NCBI GenBank assembly: GCA_900128395.1
Contig: LT649682.1
Location: 1 to 16,288, forward strand
DNA length: 16,288 nt
Direction of reading: 5' to 3'
From: Stramenopiles sp. TOSAG23-2
Taxonomy: Eukaryota > Sar
A program made the translations under genes and the position numbers. The notes beneath the pieces are model-generated. The model worked only from the letters and a program-made list of their open reading frames with translations, was not told the DNA's origin and ran no database searches. Position 1 is the first letter of the stretch. The number at the start of each line of letters is the position of its first letter. Of the stretch, positions 9,456-16,288 are shown one piece after another.

Positions 9456-11153
9456 ATGAATGATAAATTCAAAGAGGAATATATATCATTCAAAAAAAAA
9501 GTGGAAACGATGAACAATATAATCAATGAAAATAAAATGTCTGACACGACCACTACTACCACGACGGCAACTACGAACGGTAATAAAAAAACAAAAACAC
9601 CACGACCAAACTCATCAAACAAAAATAATATTGATAATGATAAAAAGAATATTGATAAGGATAATGATAAAAATAATACCAATTCATCATCATCATCCGG
9701 GATAAAATTAAATACACATTTATCAAAGAAAAAAAAACGTAGTTCTTCGAGAAGAAGCAAAAATGAGAAGAAAAGACGCCGTTCTAGCACACCTTCCTCT
9801 CCTAGTGAGCTAAGGGTACGTTCATCATCCAATGGTTCTAAGAGTGATTATTTTGCTATCGAAATTACAAAACCAGGTGGATATGAAGAATTGAAACTTG
9901 TGAAAAAAAATGGTACAGGTGGTAGTGGTCCAAATTTAGAAATGATGAAAATACCGAAAGAAGATTTAGTTGTAGTATCAACAGATTATGCTGGTGTGAA
10001 TTATGCTGATGTTTGTATACGTTGGGGATTATATACATCGGCAAAAGAATTTGTTGGTTGGCCAATTGTAAGTTTTATAAAAAACATTTCTTCTTCTTCT
10101 TTTCTTCAACAAAATAATATTATTATATATATAATAATTATTCATCGTCCATTTTATTTTATTATTTTTCTAACAACATACATTTAACATCATGAACCAA
10201 ATTTATTTTATATAATATATATATAAAATATGTACATTCATAATATAATATTATTATTATTATAATAGACACCCGGTTTTGAATTTGTTGGTACAGTAAC
10301 TGAAATTGGTGAAAACATTCAAAATAATACCGAAGATCATTTGAAATTAGGTGATAAAGTATTTGGTGTGACAATGTTTGGTGGCTATAGTAACTCCGTA
10401 GTTGTGCCACGACATCAAATTTATCATGTACCTGATGAATTGAGGTTGGAAGAAGCAGCGGCATTTCCTGCTGTTGGATTAACAGCATGGTATGCAATGT
10501 TTAAACAATATCAACCACGTGAAAATGATACGATATTGATTCATAGTGTAGCTGGTGGTGTTGGAAGCATGTTGGCACAATTAGGTAAAATATGTAACTT
10601 AAAAGTTGTTGGTGTAGTTGGATCGTCACATAAAGTTGATTATGCATATAAAGAATTAAATTGTGATTTAGTAATTGATAAAAGTGTGGATGATTTATGG
10701 GTGGAAGCGAATAAATATAGCCCAAATGGATACAATGCAATATTTGATGCAAATGGTTATCAAACATTAAGTGATGGTTATAATCATTTAGCATCTGGTG
10801 GTAGATTAGTCGTATATGGATTCCATTCAATGTTACCAAAAGTTGGTGGTAGATTAAATATTTGTGCATGGTTGAAAATTATATATGGATATTTAAAAAC
10901 ACCAACATTCAATCCACTTGATATGACCAATGTTAATCGTGCCTTATTATGTTTCAACTTGTCGTTCATGTTTAATCGTACAGATGTATTGGAAGAGGCG
11001 ATGGGGAAATTAATACAATATGTGAAAAATGGACAATTGAAAGTACCGAAAGTTACAATATTTCCTATGAACAGAGTTGGTGCTGCACATAAACATATTG
11101 AAAGTGGCATGTCCGTGGGTAAATTGGTATTAAATACGAAGCAGATAGTGTAA
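9456..11153 (+). CDS. VAT1: VAT1-like zinc-independent medium-chain reductase with low-complexity N-terminal extension
   Basis: Exons 9456-10067 and 10269-11153 join in phase 0 to give 498 residues. Residues ~131-498 follow the VAT-1/quinone-oxidoreductase branch of the medium-chain dehydrogenase/reductases: KPGGYEELKL near 139-148, YAGVNYADVCIRWGLY at 178-193, PGFEFVG at the exon junction, EEAAAFPAVGLTAWYAMF, the NADPH-binding AGGVGSMLAQL, and a late NRALLCFNLSFMF segment typical of VAT1. No structural-zinc cysteine cluster is evident. Human VAT1 is a vesicle- and mitochondria-associated NADPH-dependent reductase; the substrate is not deducible here. The first ~130 residues are extra: a Thr run, an Asn/Asp/Lys-rich stretch and a basic Lys/Arg/Ser block at ~91-110 that could be a nuclear signal or a phosphorylated linker. 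The ATG at 9456 is the earliest in frame. A shorter start closer to the domain cannot be excluded. Confidence 0.9.
10068..10268 (+). other. 201-nt intron of the VAT1-like gene
   Basis: The donor ATT|GTAAGT and acceptor TATAATAG|ACA are phase 0. Joining restores a continuous GWPI-TPGFEFVG motif, exactly as in VAT1 family proteins, which makes this the best supported intron in the window. The intron is rich in AT and TTATTA repeats. Confidence 0.92.
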
Positions 11154-11472
11154 TAGAGAACCTGTATTTATGTGAGTCTGACGATATATTCTTTTTTTTT
11201 ATTCTACAAACTTTCGTATAATTAATATTTTTTACGAATTTTTTTTTTTATAAAATTATCACTGAGATAAACGATTTTTCGTGTGTGGGTATTTATTTTT
11301 AGAGGGTGTGAGATACAATTTAATACTTTTTAGTTTTTGACATCCACGCAAAATAATAGTGGTGGTTACTTTTTTAATTTTACACTCTCACATGATAATT
11401 CCTACACTCCTACAAATACTTCCGTTCGAATATATGTACTCTTTTTTTATTTTGAATTTACAACTCTACGCA
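11154..11472. other. Convergent 3' intergenic region
   Basis: These 319 bp lie between the stop codons of the VAT1-like and LRR-LNR genes. They hold T-homopolymers and a short GTG-rich stretch near 11280-11310. No gene is seen. Confidence 0.45.
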
Positions 11473-13596
11473 CTACGCACAATCTCCACCATCGTAATTA
11501 CACTCTTTCGAACCACATGTTGTATCACATATCCCATTATCAAACCCGGTTTCCGACCAACAATAATCAGTACATAACTTGGCGCAATTTAAATCACTAT
11601 TCTCCTTTTTGTAGCATAAAGGATTACCGGAAAAATAAGATTCAAATTGTGTCTTACTTTTCATCATATTTTTCATATTTTCCGAGATGGAAGATATGCT
11701 ATTGTTTCTAGCATCTAAATATATTAACCTTTCGAATTCTTCTAATCCACTTAATGAAATCAATCCACATCGTGCATTACTAAGCTGAACTACAGTTTTG
11801 CTAAAACTATCAAATTTAGATGGGAGCATCTCCATTTTATTTCCATCTAAATATAAAAATAATATCGCTGGAAGTTGGTTGGAACTCAGTTCGTTTGGAA
11901 TTTGAACACTATTATTACCCAAATCTAAATACAGTAGATTTGGCAGTATGATTTTACTAACATCTTGCGGCATCCCTAGGCCTATATTACTACTCATTCG
12001 TAAAATTGTTAACTCAGGATGGTGCCATACATGTTCATTACATTTAGTAATATTATTAAATTCCAAAGACAAACGGGTTAAACGAGGCCATCGAAGCACA
12101 TTTACATTGAATTCTTGCAATTCGTTAAACGAGAGTTCAAAATTGAACATTTCTTTTAAATTTTCCATTTCCTTTGGAAGCGTTGTTAAATTTCCATGCT
12201 TGATGTATATTTTTCTCAGTCCATCCATTTCTGTTGTAATTTTCAACGGAAGTTGTTTTAAGCTGTAATCGTTTTCAATGTGTAATGATACGCAATTACA
12301 CTTCGGTATAAATGCTCGTTTACAATATGGTGTTTTTAGTATACAGCCTTTTTGCCATAAGTCTGTATTATCAAATATATGTTCGCAAGTATGTAACAAT
12401 GATAAATTTATCAATTGCCCAACTATGATTATTATCAGTGCTAACGAATATATAAAGCTCATAGAAAATACTACTAATTTCATGTATCGCGGAAAATATT
12501 TATTCTGGTTCTTCACTACCTCTTCATTTACGGATAACCCAAACAACGATTTACGCTTTCTTTTCATACCCACTGATGTTTTTTGTTGCCCCAATGCAAT
12601 TTCCTCATTTACATTGTTCAGGACAATTTGTTCAATTACAGTTGGTAATTTTGAAAATAACGACAAAGAAGGAACAAAAATAATTTGTAAAATTTCACCA
12701 AGTGTCATTTCCATTTGATAGCCAAAAAAAAGAATAACTAATGGTACAATTAGAAAAAACAAATCGATAGCGATGTCTAATATCACTTGAAAATTGCGTT
12801 CATTGAAGTTAATGTCTGTTTTCCCTCGCCAAAGCTTATAAAACATAAATTTGGTACGATGTAAGGATTCAATTAGTAATAACATGGCGAATGTAATATT
12901 CCATCCTATTGGTAGCATGCATGAATAAAGTTGAATTAAATTACTCAATTGAATCCAGCTTTCTGTAAATTCGCTAAAATACAATAAATGCAAATAATAT
13001 TTACCATTAATATCAAAATTGTCATCATAAAATTTCGACATCTCATTATATTTTGATTTAATTTTCGAGATGGTCTGTTGTGTATTGCCATCTTCAATTC
13101 CATATTTACTTTTAATAAATGTTTTTGCATTATTCTTCCACACAACGAGTATATGAATAAACCGCAATGCATAAACGATCGAAAATGATAGAAATACCCA
13201 TATAAACGGACGAGATATTCTGTGAAAGCTACTGCTGTATTCGGTGTTTGCTTGTAAAAAAAAAATTGTAAAATGTGTTGCAGCAATTATTAATATCATT
13301 AATAAAACTATTGATCCACTGAAACGTACGTGTTTTCTAAAGGACAAATTCTTCATTATGCTTTGCGCTATGTTTTTCGTATTTGTTGATAGTGCACGTG
13401 ATCTTTGCGTAGGATTCATCTTACGTAATGACTCTCCATTTAAAATGGGAATTTCAATTGCTAATGGATTGATGATGGAATTGTTTACTATTGACTTTTT
13501 AGCATTATCTTCTTTAATTAATATTTTTGTTATCTTTTCTTTATTATTACCACCGTCCTGTTTTTCACTCATGTTGCTTTTCCTTGTTTCATCCAT
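11473..13596 (-). CDS. Multi-pass membrane protein with leucine-rich repeats and a C-terminal Notch/LNR module
   Basis: A single-exon protein of 707 residues starting MDETRKSNMS. A charged N-terminal ~90 residues is followed by hydrophobic segments at ~92-114, 129-152, 222-242, 270-292 and 372-402, with a possible further one at ~302-318. After the last segment comes a Cys-rich linker (~404-435), then leucine-rich repeats from ~445 to ~635, with LRxLxLxxN-like steps such as LPNLLYLDLGNNSV and LFLYLDGNKMEML. The C-terminus (~671-706) has cysteines at 671, 675, 679, 690, 694, 699 and 706 and ends DGGDC, a Lin-12/Notch repeat with calcium-ligand Asp702 and Asp705. The LRR-LNR half is probably extracellular because LNR folds need disulfides and calcium. 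This layout recalls membrane proteins of stramenopiles, especially oomycetes. Function is unknown; sensing or adhesion would be inference. Confidence 0.85.
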   Translation of the reverse strand: MDETRKSNMSEKQDGGNNKEKITKILIKEDNAKKSIVNNSIINPLAIEIPILNGESLRKMNPTQRSRALSTNTKNIAQSIMKNLSFRKHVRFSGSIVLLMILIIAATHFTIFFLQANTEYSSSFHRISRPFIWVFLSFSIVYALRFIHILVVWKNNAKTFIKSKYGIEDGNTQQTISKIKSKYNEMSKFYDDNFDINGKYYLHLLYFSEFTESWIQLSNLIQLYSCMLPIGWNITFAMLLLIESLHRTKFMFYKLWRGKTDINFNERNFQVILDIAIDLFFLIVPLVILFFGYQMEMTLGEILQIIFVPSLSLFSKLPTVIEQIVLNNVNEEIALGQQKTSVGMKRKRKSLFGLSVNEEVVKNQNKYFPRYMKLVVFSMSFIYSLALIIIIVGQLINLSLLHTCEHIFDNTDLWQKGCILKTPYCKRAFIPKCNCVSLHIENDYSLKQLPLKITTEMDGLRKIYIKHGNLTTLPKEMENLKEMFNFELSFNELQEFNVNVLRWPRLTRLSLEFNNITKCNEHVWHHPELTILRMSSNIGLGMPQDVSKIILPNLLYLDLGNNSVQIPNELSSNQLPAILFLYLDGNKMEMLPSKFDSFSKTVVQLSNARCGLISLSGLEEFERLIYLDARNNSISSISENMKNMMKSKTQFESYFSGNPLCYKKENSDLNCAKLCTDYCWSETGFDNGICDTTCGSKECNYDGGDCA

Positions 13597-14439
13597 TACG
13601 ATTAATTGTGAATTGTGTAATGGTGGAAAATACTTCTTTTGAATATTATAGCTTATTTCAGTTATATATATTTTGGAAATTATGAATGAATATATTTCGT
13701 CGTCATAATATACTGTATGTAATCAATTGTAACAGTTTGCATTGTACATTATTATTAATATACAATGTAAGCCAGGTATAAGCTTATATAGATTAAGATA
13801 TAATTTAGTCTGTAAAACTATATATTATAAATTAATTATTGGCCGCACCACCTCTTTTCTCCTCTTCTTCTTCTTGTCTTCTTCTTGCCAGCTTGTAATA
13901 TGTAGGTAAAAAAGCTAAAAAAAAAAAAGCTGTATTGTGTAGTCTATGTGCTATTAATATTTTAAAAATAAAAAAAAGGAGGAGTATTATAAGCTGATGG
14001 TAAGCTGGTGTAAGCCTGTGGTATTATAATAGGAGGTGGATATACTTATTATAATTAGTCGTTTACATAGGTAAAATATAATTAAAATACAAAAAAGAAA
14101 CTGAAGAATAATAAAAAATAAAAAAAAGGGGGGGGGTAGAAAATAATTTTTATGTATGTTTCTTTGTTGTAAATTTTCCTTTGTGTGTAGTGTTATTATG
14201 TTATTATTATTATCTATTATAATTATTATTATTATTTATCATTTATGCAATACATCATATTAGATATAGACGGATTGCTTTGTTCGTAAGTGATTATAAA
14301 CATTAGATAGATATTTCGAATCTACTAGAAAAATAAAGAAAGTAGAAAAAGAAACACATAATACTTATAAAAAAAAGAGTGTTGAAAACGTTTTGTCTGT
14401 GTATATCATATTCGTATTTGATTACAGGTTTAAATAACA
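13597..14439. other. Divergent intergenic region with AAGCT-type short repeats
   Basis: The region lies between the LRR-LNR gene (minus) and the secreted-protein gene (plus). Three 10-11-bp units (taagctgatgg, taagctggtg, taagcctgtgg) are tandem at 13990-14021. Related aagc words occur near 13767-13790, 13889, 13914 and 13927. There is a run of nine G at about 14128-14136. A possible 5'UTR intron is listed separately. Confidence 0.45.
14286..14427 (+). other. Possible 5'UTR intron of the secreted-protein gene
   Basis: A consensus donor GTAAGT at 14286 and an acceptor TGATTACAG ending at 14427 lie just upstream of the ATG at 14440. The upstream exon would carry a short frame from 14245 starting MQYIILDIDGLLCS. 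After splicing it ends two codons later, so it would act only as an upstream ORF. This rests on splice-site words alone. Confidence 0.3.
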
Positions 14440-15091
14440 ATGAAAGTAGTAAGTGTATTGATAACATGTTTGTTGTTAATATCTGCTGTTAGTTGTGAAG
14501 ATCTTACTTGTAAAGCTGGTGAAGGTATGGCTTTTGGAGCTATATTTACATCTGGATATGCATCACAATACACGTATTAAAAATATTGCAGTATATTATT
14601 TAAGAGATAGTATTTCATTCAATGATATACAGATGTTTACCTTGGAGGACAAAATACGATACGACGTCCAAGATACATCATGTCCTTCGAAATTGTTTGA
14701 AGCTGAAGATATATCCATACAGCAAGTAAATATGGATACATTAGGTAAAGAAAAAGAATGGGTTGCAGTAGTCAATCTCAACACACAAGATAAAAATGGT
14801 TATTTACAAAGTGAATTGCCATATTGTAAAGTGCGAAAGTATTTAATTGGTGCAAAAACTGTTGTTAAAGCTTATATAGATGATGATGGTTGTTGTAATG
14901 GTTTGAAAGATTATGAGCAATGTCAAAGCATATGTGATAAAGGAGGGTTGGCCAAGTTGAAAGACAAACGGGGTAAACATTATTCAAAAGATGTTGTGTT
15001 GACAGGAACGCATTATGACATTAAAAACTCTTTATCTAGAAGAAGAAGGTTATTGAGAAATTCACGAGGTGGCGAATGTGCGAGAATATAG
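14440..15091 (+). CDS. Small secreted cysteine-containing protein of unknown family
   Basis: The ATG at 14440 encodes a textbook signal peptide (MKVVSVLITCLLLISAVSC). The unspliced frame stops at 14578-14580. Removing a 67-nt intron (14525-14591, phase 1) joins it to a frame that stays open to 15091, giving 194 residues. The mature part has about eight cysteines, including a CCNGLKDYEQCQSIC cluster, and a basic C-terminus with a RRRRLL stretch that could be a proprotein-convertase-type cleavage site. I recognise no domain. A secreted effector, lectin-like or extracellular-matrix protein are possibilities without direct evidence. The alternative reading that begins near 14495 lacks an ATG and a signal peptide, so the spliced model is preferred. 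Confidence 0.7.
14525..14591 (+). other. Predicted 67-nt intron in the secreted-protein gene
   Basis: The donor GAAG|GTATGG and acceptor ATATTGCAG|TATA are phase 1. Removal skips the stop at 14578 and links the signal-peptide exon to the long downstream frame. Confidence 0.7.
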
Positions 15092-15787
15092 CGAGATATA
15101 AAAGATATAAAAGAGAGTTCCATGTCGGTTTGTTGAAAGGGCTGGACGGCGGGTTCATTCGAAAACGGTGAGGCTGTCGATTGGTGGTACCACGGGACAA
15201 CTGGAACCGGGAAGTCATTATAATTATTTTTAAATATCATTACGCGTACCAATTGATAGCTATAGTTTATAAAATATTTTAAAATATATGTGTACATTTT
15301 TTTATTTACTCTTCGTAAAAAAATATTTCTCTGTTGTGTATAATTAATGTGCGGTTTAAAACTTATTTTTTAATTTACTCATGATAATTGTCCTATATGA
15401 TCTTGTATGCATATATTGTCAATGATATATTTGTACGTATATTAAATATATCAAAATACTCTCCAGCACAGAAGAAAGAATATCATCAAATATGATATGA
15501 TACGACAACAAATAACTGAGACAAATAATATGATATATATATCTATCTCACTATATCATATTATATTATATAATTAGTTAATAAAACTTACTTCGGAAAA
15601 TTTAACCGAGATCATAAAAAAGCTTTTTTTTATACTACCCTCGACCTTTTTTTGTGTGCGATTATATAATATATCAAATTTCAATACACGAACCTCATAT
15701 AATGCGCAACTAATATATTGTTGTGCTAAATATGAATGATACGTCATACATATTCTTAAAATATATATCTCTCAAAATATTTAAATA
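15092..15787. other. Convergent intergenic region with a GC-rich insert
   Basis: The region lies between the convergent secreted-protein and cyclophilin genes. It is mostly very AT-rich, with (AT)n near 15533-15542, except for a GC-rich block at about 15118-15218 described separately. Confidence 0.5.
15137..15223 (+). pseudogene. Fragment resembling the Walker A region of a CRESS-DNA virus-type Rep helicase
   Basis: A 28-codon frame between two stops reads into WWYHGTTGTGKS at 15182-15217. This contains GxxxxGKS preceded by an aromatic-rich strand, as in the superfamily 3 helicase P-loop of rolling-circle Rep proteins of circular Rep-encoding ssDNA viruses (usual form W-Y-G-x-T-G-T-G-K-S). 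The block is GC-rich in an AT-rich region and ends abruptly in a stop within AT-rich sequence. No nuclease motifs, Walker B or motif C are visible nearby, so it is a short inactive remnant. The match rests on about 15 residues, so a chance or other P-loop ATPase origin remains possible. Confidence 0.45.
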
Positions 15788-16288
15788 TTACGTGAATTGT
15801 TTTGGATCAGCATCTGCGAATGGATTTGCATGGACTGTGACATTATTTATGACTATATCTGTTATTGGTTTACATTTTTTACCAGTGACTGGTGTTCGCT
15901 CCATGGCATCTAATACATCAAATCCGTGTATTACTTTGCCAACAACACTATATACATTATTTAAATGAGGTTGTGGACCATATGTTATGAAAAATTGACT
16001 ACCATTTGTATTTGGACCACGATTCGCAAAACTAACAATACCACGTTCTTTATGTATTAAATGTGGTGAAAATTCATCTTTCATATGTCCACCCCATATT
16101 GACATCCCCCCTTTCCCTGTTCCAGATGTATCCCCACCTTGTACCATAAATCCTTCCATATTTCGATGAAATTTCGTATTATTATATTTATTAGCAGCAG
16201 CTAATGCTAACATATTAAATGTTAATTTAGGTACAATATCGCAATGTAATTCTAATTTTAAATCACCTAAAGTTGTATGAAGTGTTAA
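15788..16288 (-). CDS. PPIL3: Cyclophilin-type peptidyl-prolyl isomerase, PPIL3-like (5' end cut by window edge)
   Basis: The frame enters from the right edge (LTLHTTLGDLKLEL) and gives 166 visible residues to the stop at 15788. Human PPIL3 is about 161 residues, so only the initiator and one or two codons, or a tiny first exon, should be missing. Catalytic cyclophilin elements are present: FHRN with the active-site Arg, GFMVQGGD, ANRGPNTNGSQFFITYG, and a C-terminal VHANPFA that is characteristic of PPIL3. Where cyclophilin A has the cyclosporin-contacting Trp121, this protein has His in PQPHL, as in PPIL3, which suggests weak cyclosporin binding. PPIL3 proteins associate with spliceosomes. 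The protein carries an extra DADPKQFT tail. ATGs inside the frame, such as the one at 16213, are internal methionines and not the start. Confidence 0.93.
   Translation of the reverse strand, partial: LTLHTTLGDLKLELHCDIVPKLTFNMLALAAANKYNNTKFHRNMEGFMVQGGDTSGTGKGGMSIWGGHMKDEFSPHLIHKERGIVSFANRGPNTNGSQFFITYGPQPHLNNVYSVVGKVIHGFDVLDAMERTPVTGKKCKPITDIVINNVTVHANPFADADPKQFT

Noticed and set aside
9446-9832. Phe/Leu-rich minus-strand frame opposite the VAT1-like N-terminus
   Set aside because: It is the antisense of a Lys/Asn/Ser low-complexity coding stretch. The plus frame leads into a conserved enzyme.
14245-14285. First coding exon of the secreted-protein gene (MQYIILDIDGLLCS)
   Set aside because: Splicing at GTAAGT/ATTACAG leads to a stop two codons later and other acceptors are out of phase, so at most it is an upstream ORF.
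14495-14591. Start of the secreted-protein gene at 14495 in the downstream frame
   Set aside because: The codon there is GTG and the leader has no signal peptide. The ATG at 14440 with a phase-1 intron explains both frames better.
16213-16213. Cyclophilin start at this ATG
   Set aside because: The 25 codons upstream to the window edge encode the conserved first beta strands of the PPIL3 fold, so the methionine is internal.

Overview
The window is AT-rich eukaryotic DNA from a protist. The evidence is low GC, many (AT)n tracts, spliceosomal GT-AG introns, and purely eukaryotic genes (centrin, a PPIL3-type cyclophilin, a VAT1-type reductase). Centrin plus a dynein-stalk-like protein fit a flagellated or centriole-bearing cell. 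A multi-pass membrane protein with LRRs and a terminal Notch-type LNR module recalls stramenopiles such as oomycetes, but that placement is a weak inference.

Layout: (1) 1-1037, minus: 5' part of a secreted beta-helix protein with Pmp-like repeats, running off the left edge. (2) 1648-3807, plus: SpsF-type cytidylyltransferase fused to a PLP-aminotransferase fold that has lost its catalytic lysine. (3) 4180-4984, minus: small protein resembling a stand-alone dynein microtubule-binding domain; its last intron is bounded by a direct repeat. (4) 5489-6390, plus: coiled-coil/zinc-finger-like gene with its frame broken by an exact 127-bp tandem duplication. (5) 7010-8022, minus: centrin, whose first coding exon is only the ATG. 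(6) 8023-9455: gene-poor, with a 60-bp minisatellite. (7) 9456-11153, plus: VAT1-like reductase with a long low-complexity N-terminus and one intron. (8) 11473-13596, minus: multi-TM LRR-LNR protein. (9) 14440-15091, plus: small secreted protein with a 67-nt intron. (10) 15137-15223: short GC-rich fossil with a Walker A motif like CRESS-DNA virus Rep. (11) 15788-16288, minus: PPIL3-type cyclophilin, cut by the right edge.

The genes do not form a pathway; this is ordinary eukaryotic gene order. What links the window is recent tandem duplication at several scales: the beta-helix units (168/174 bp), the repeat flanking the intron at 4246-4399 (offset 153 bp), the 127-bp duplication inside a gene, a 161-bp intergenic duplication and a 60-bp minisatellite. 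Two of these fall inside genes, and one coincides exactly with splice sites.
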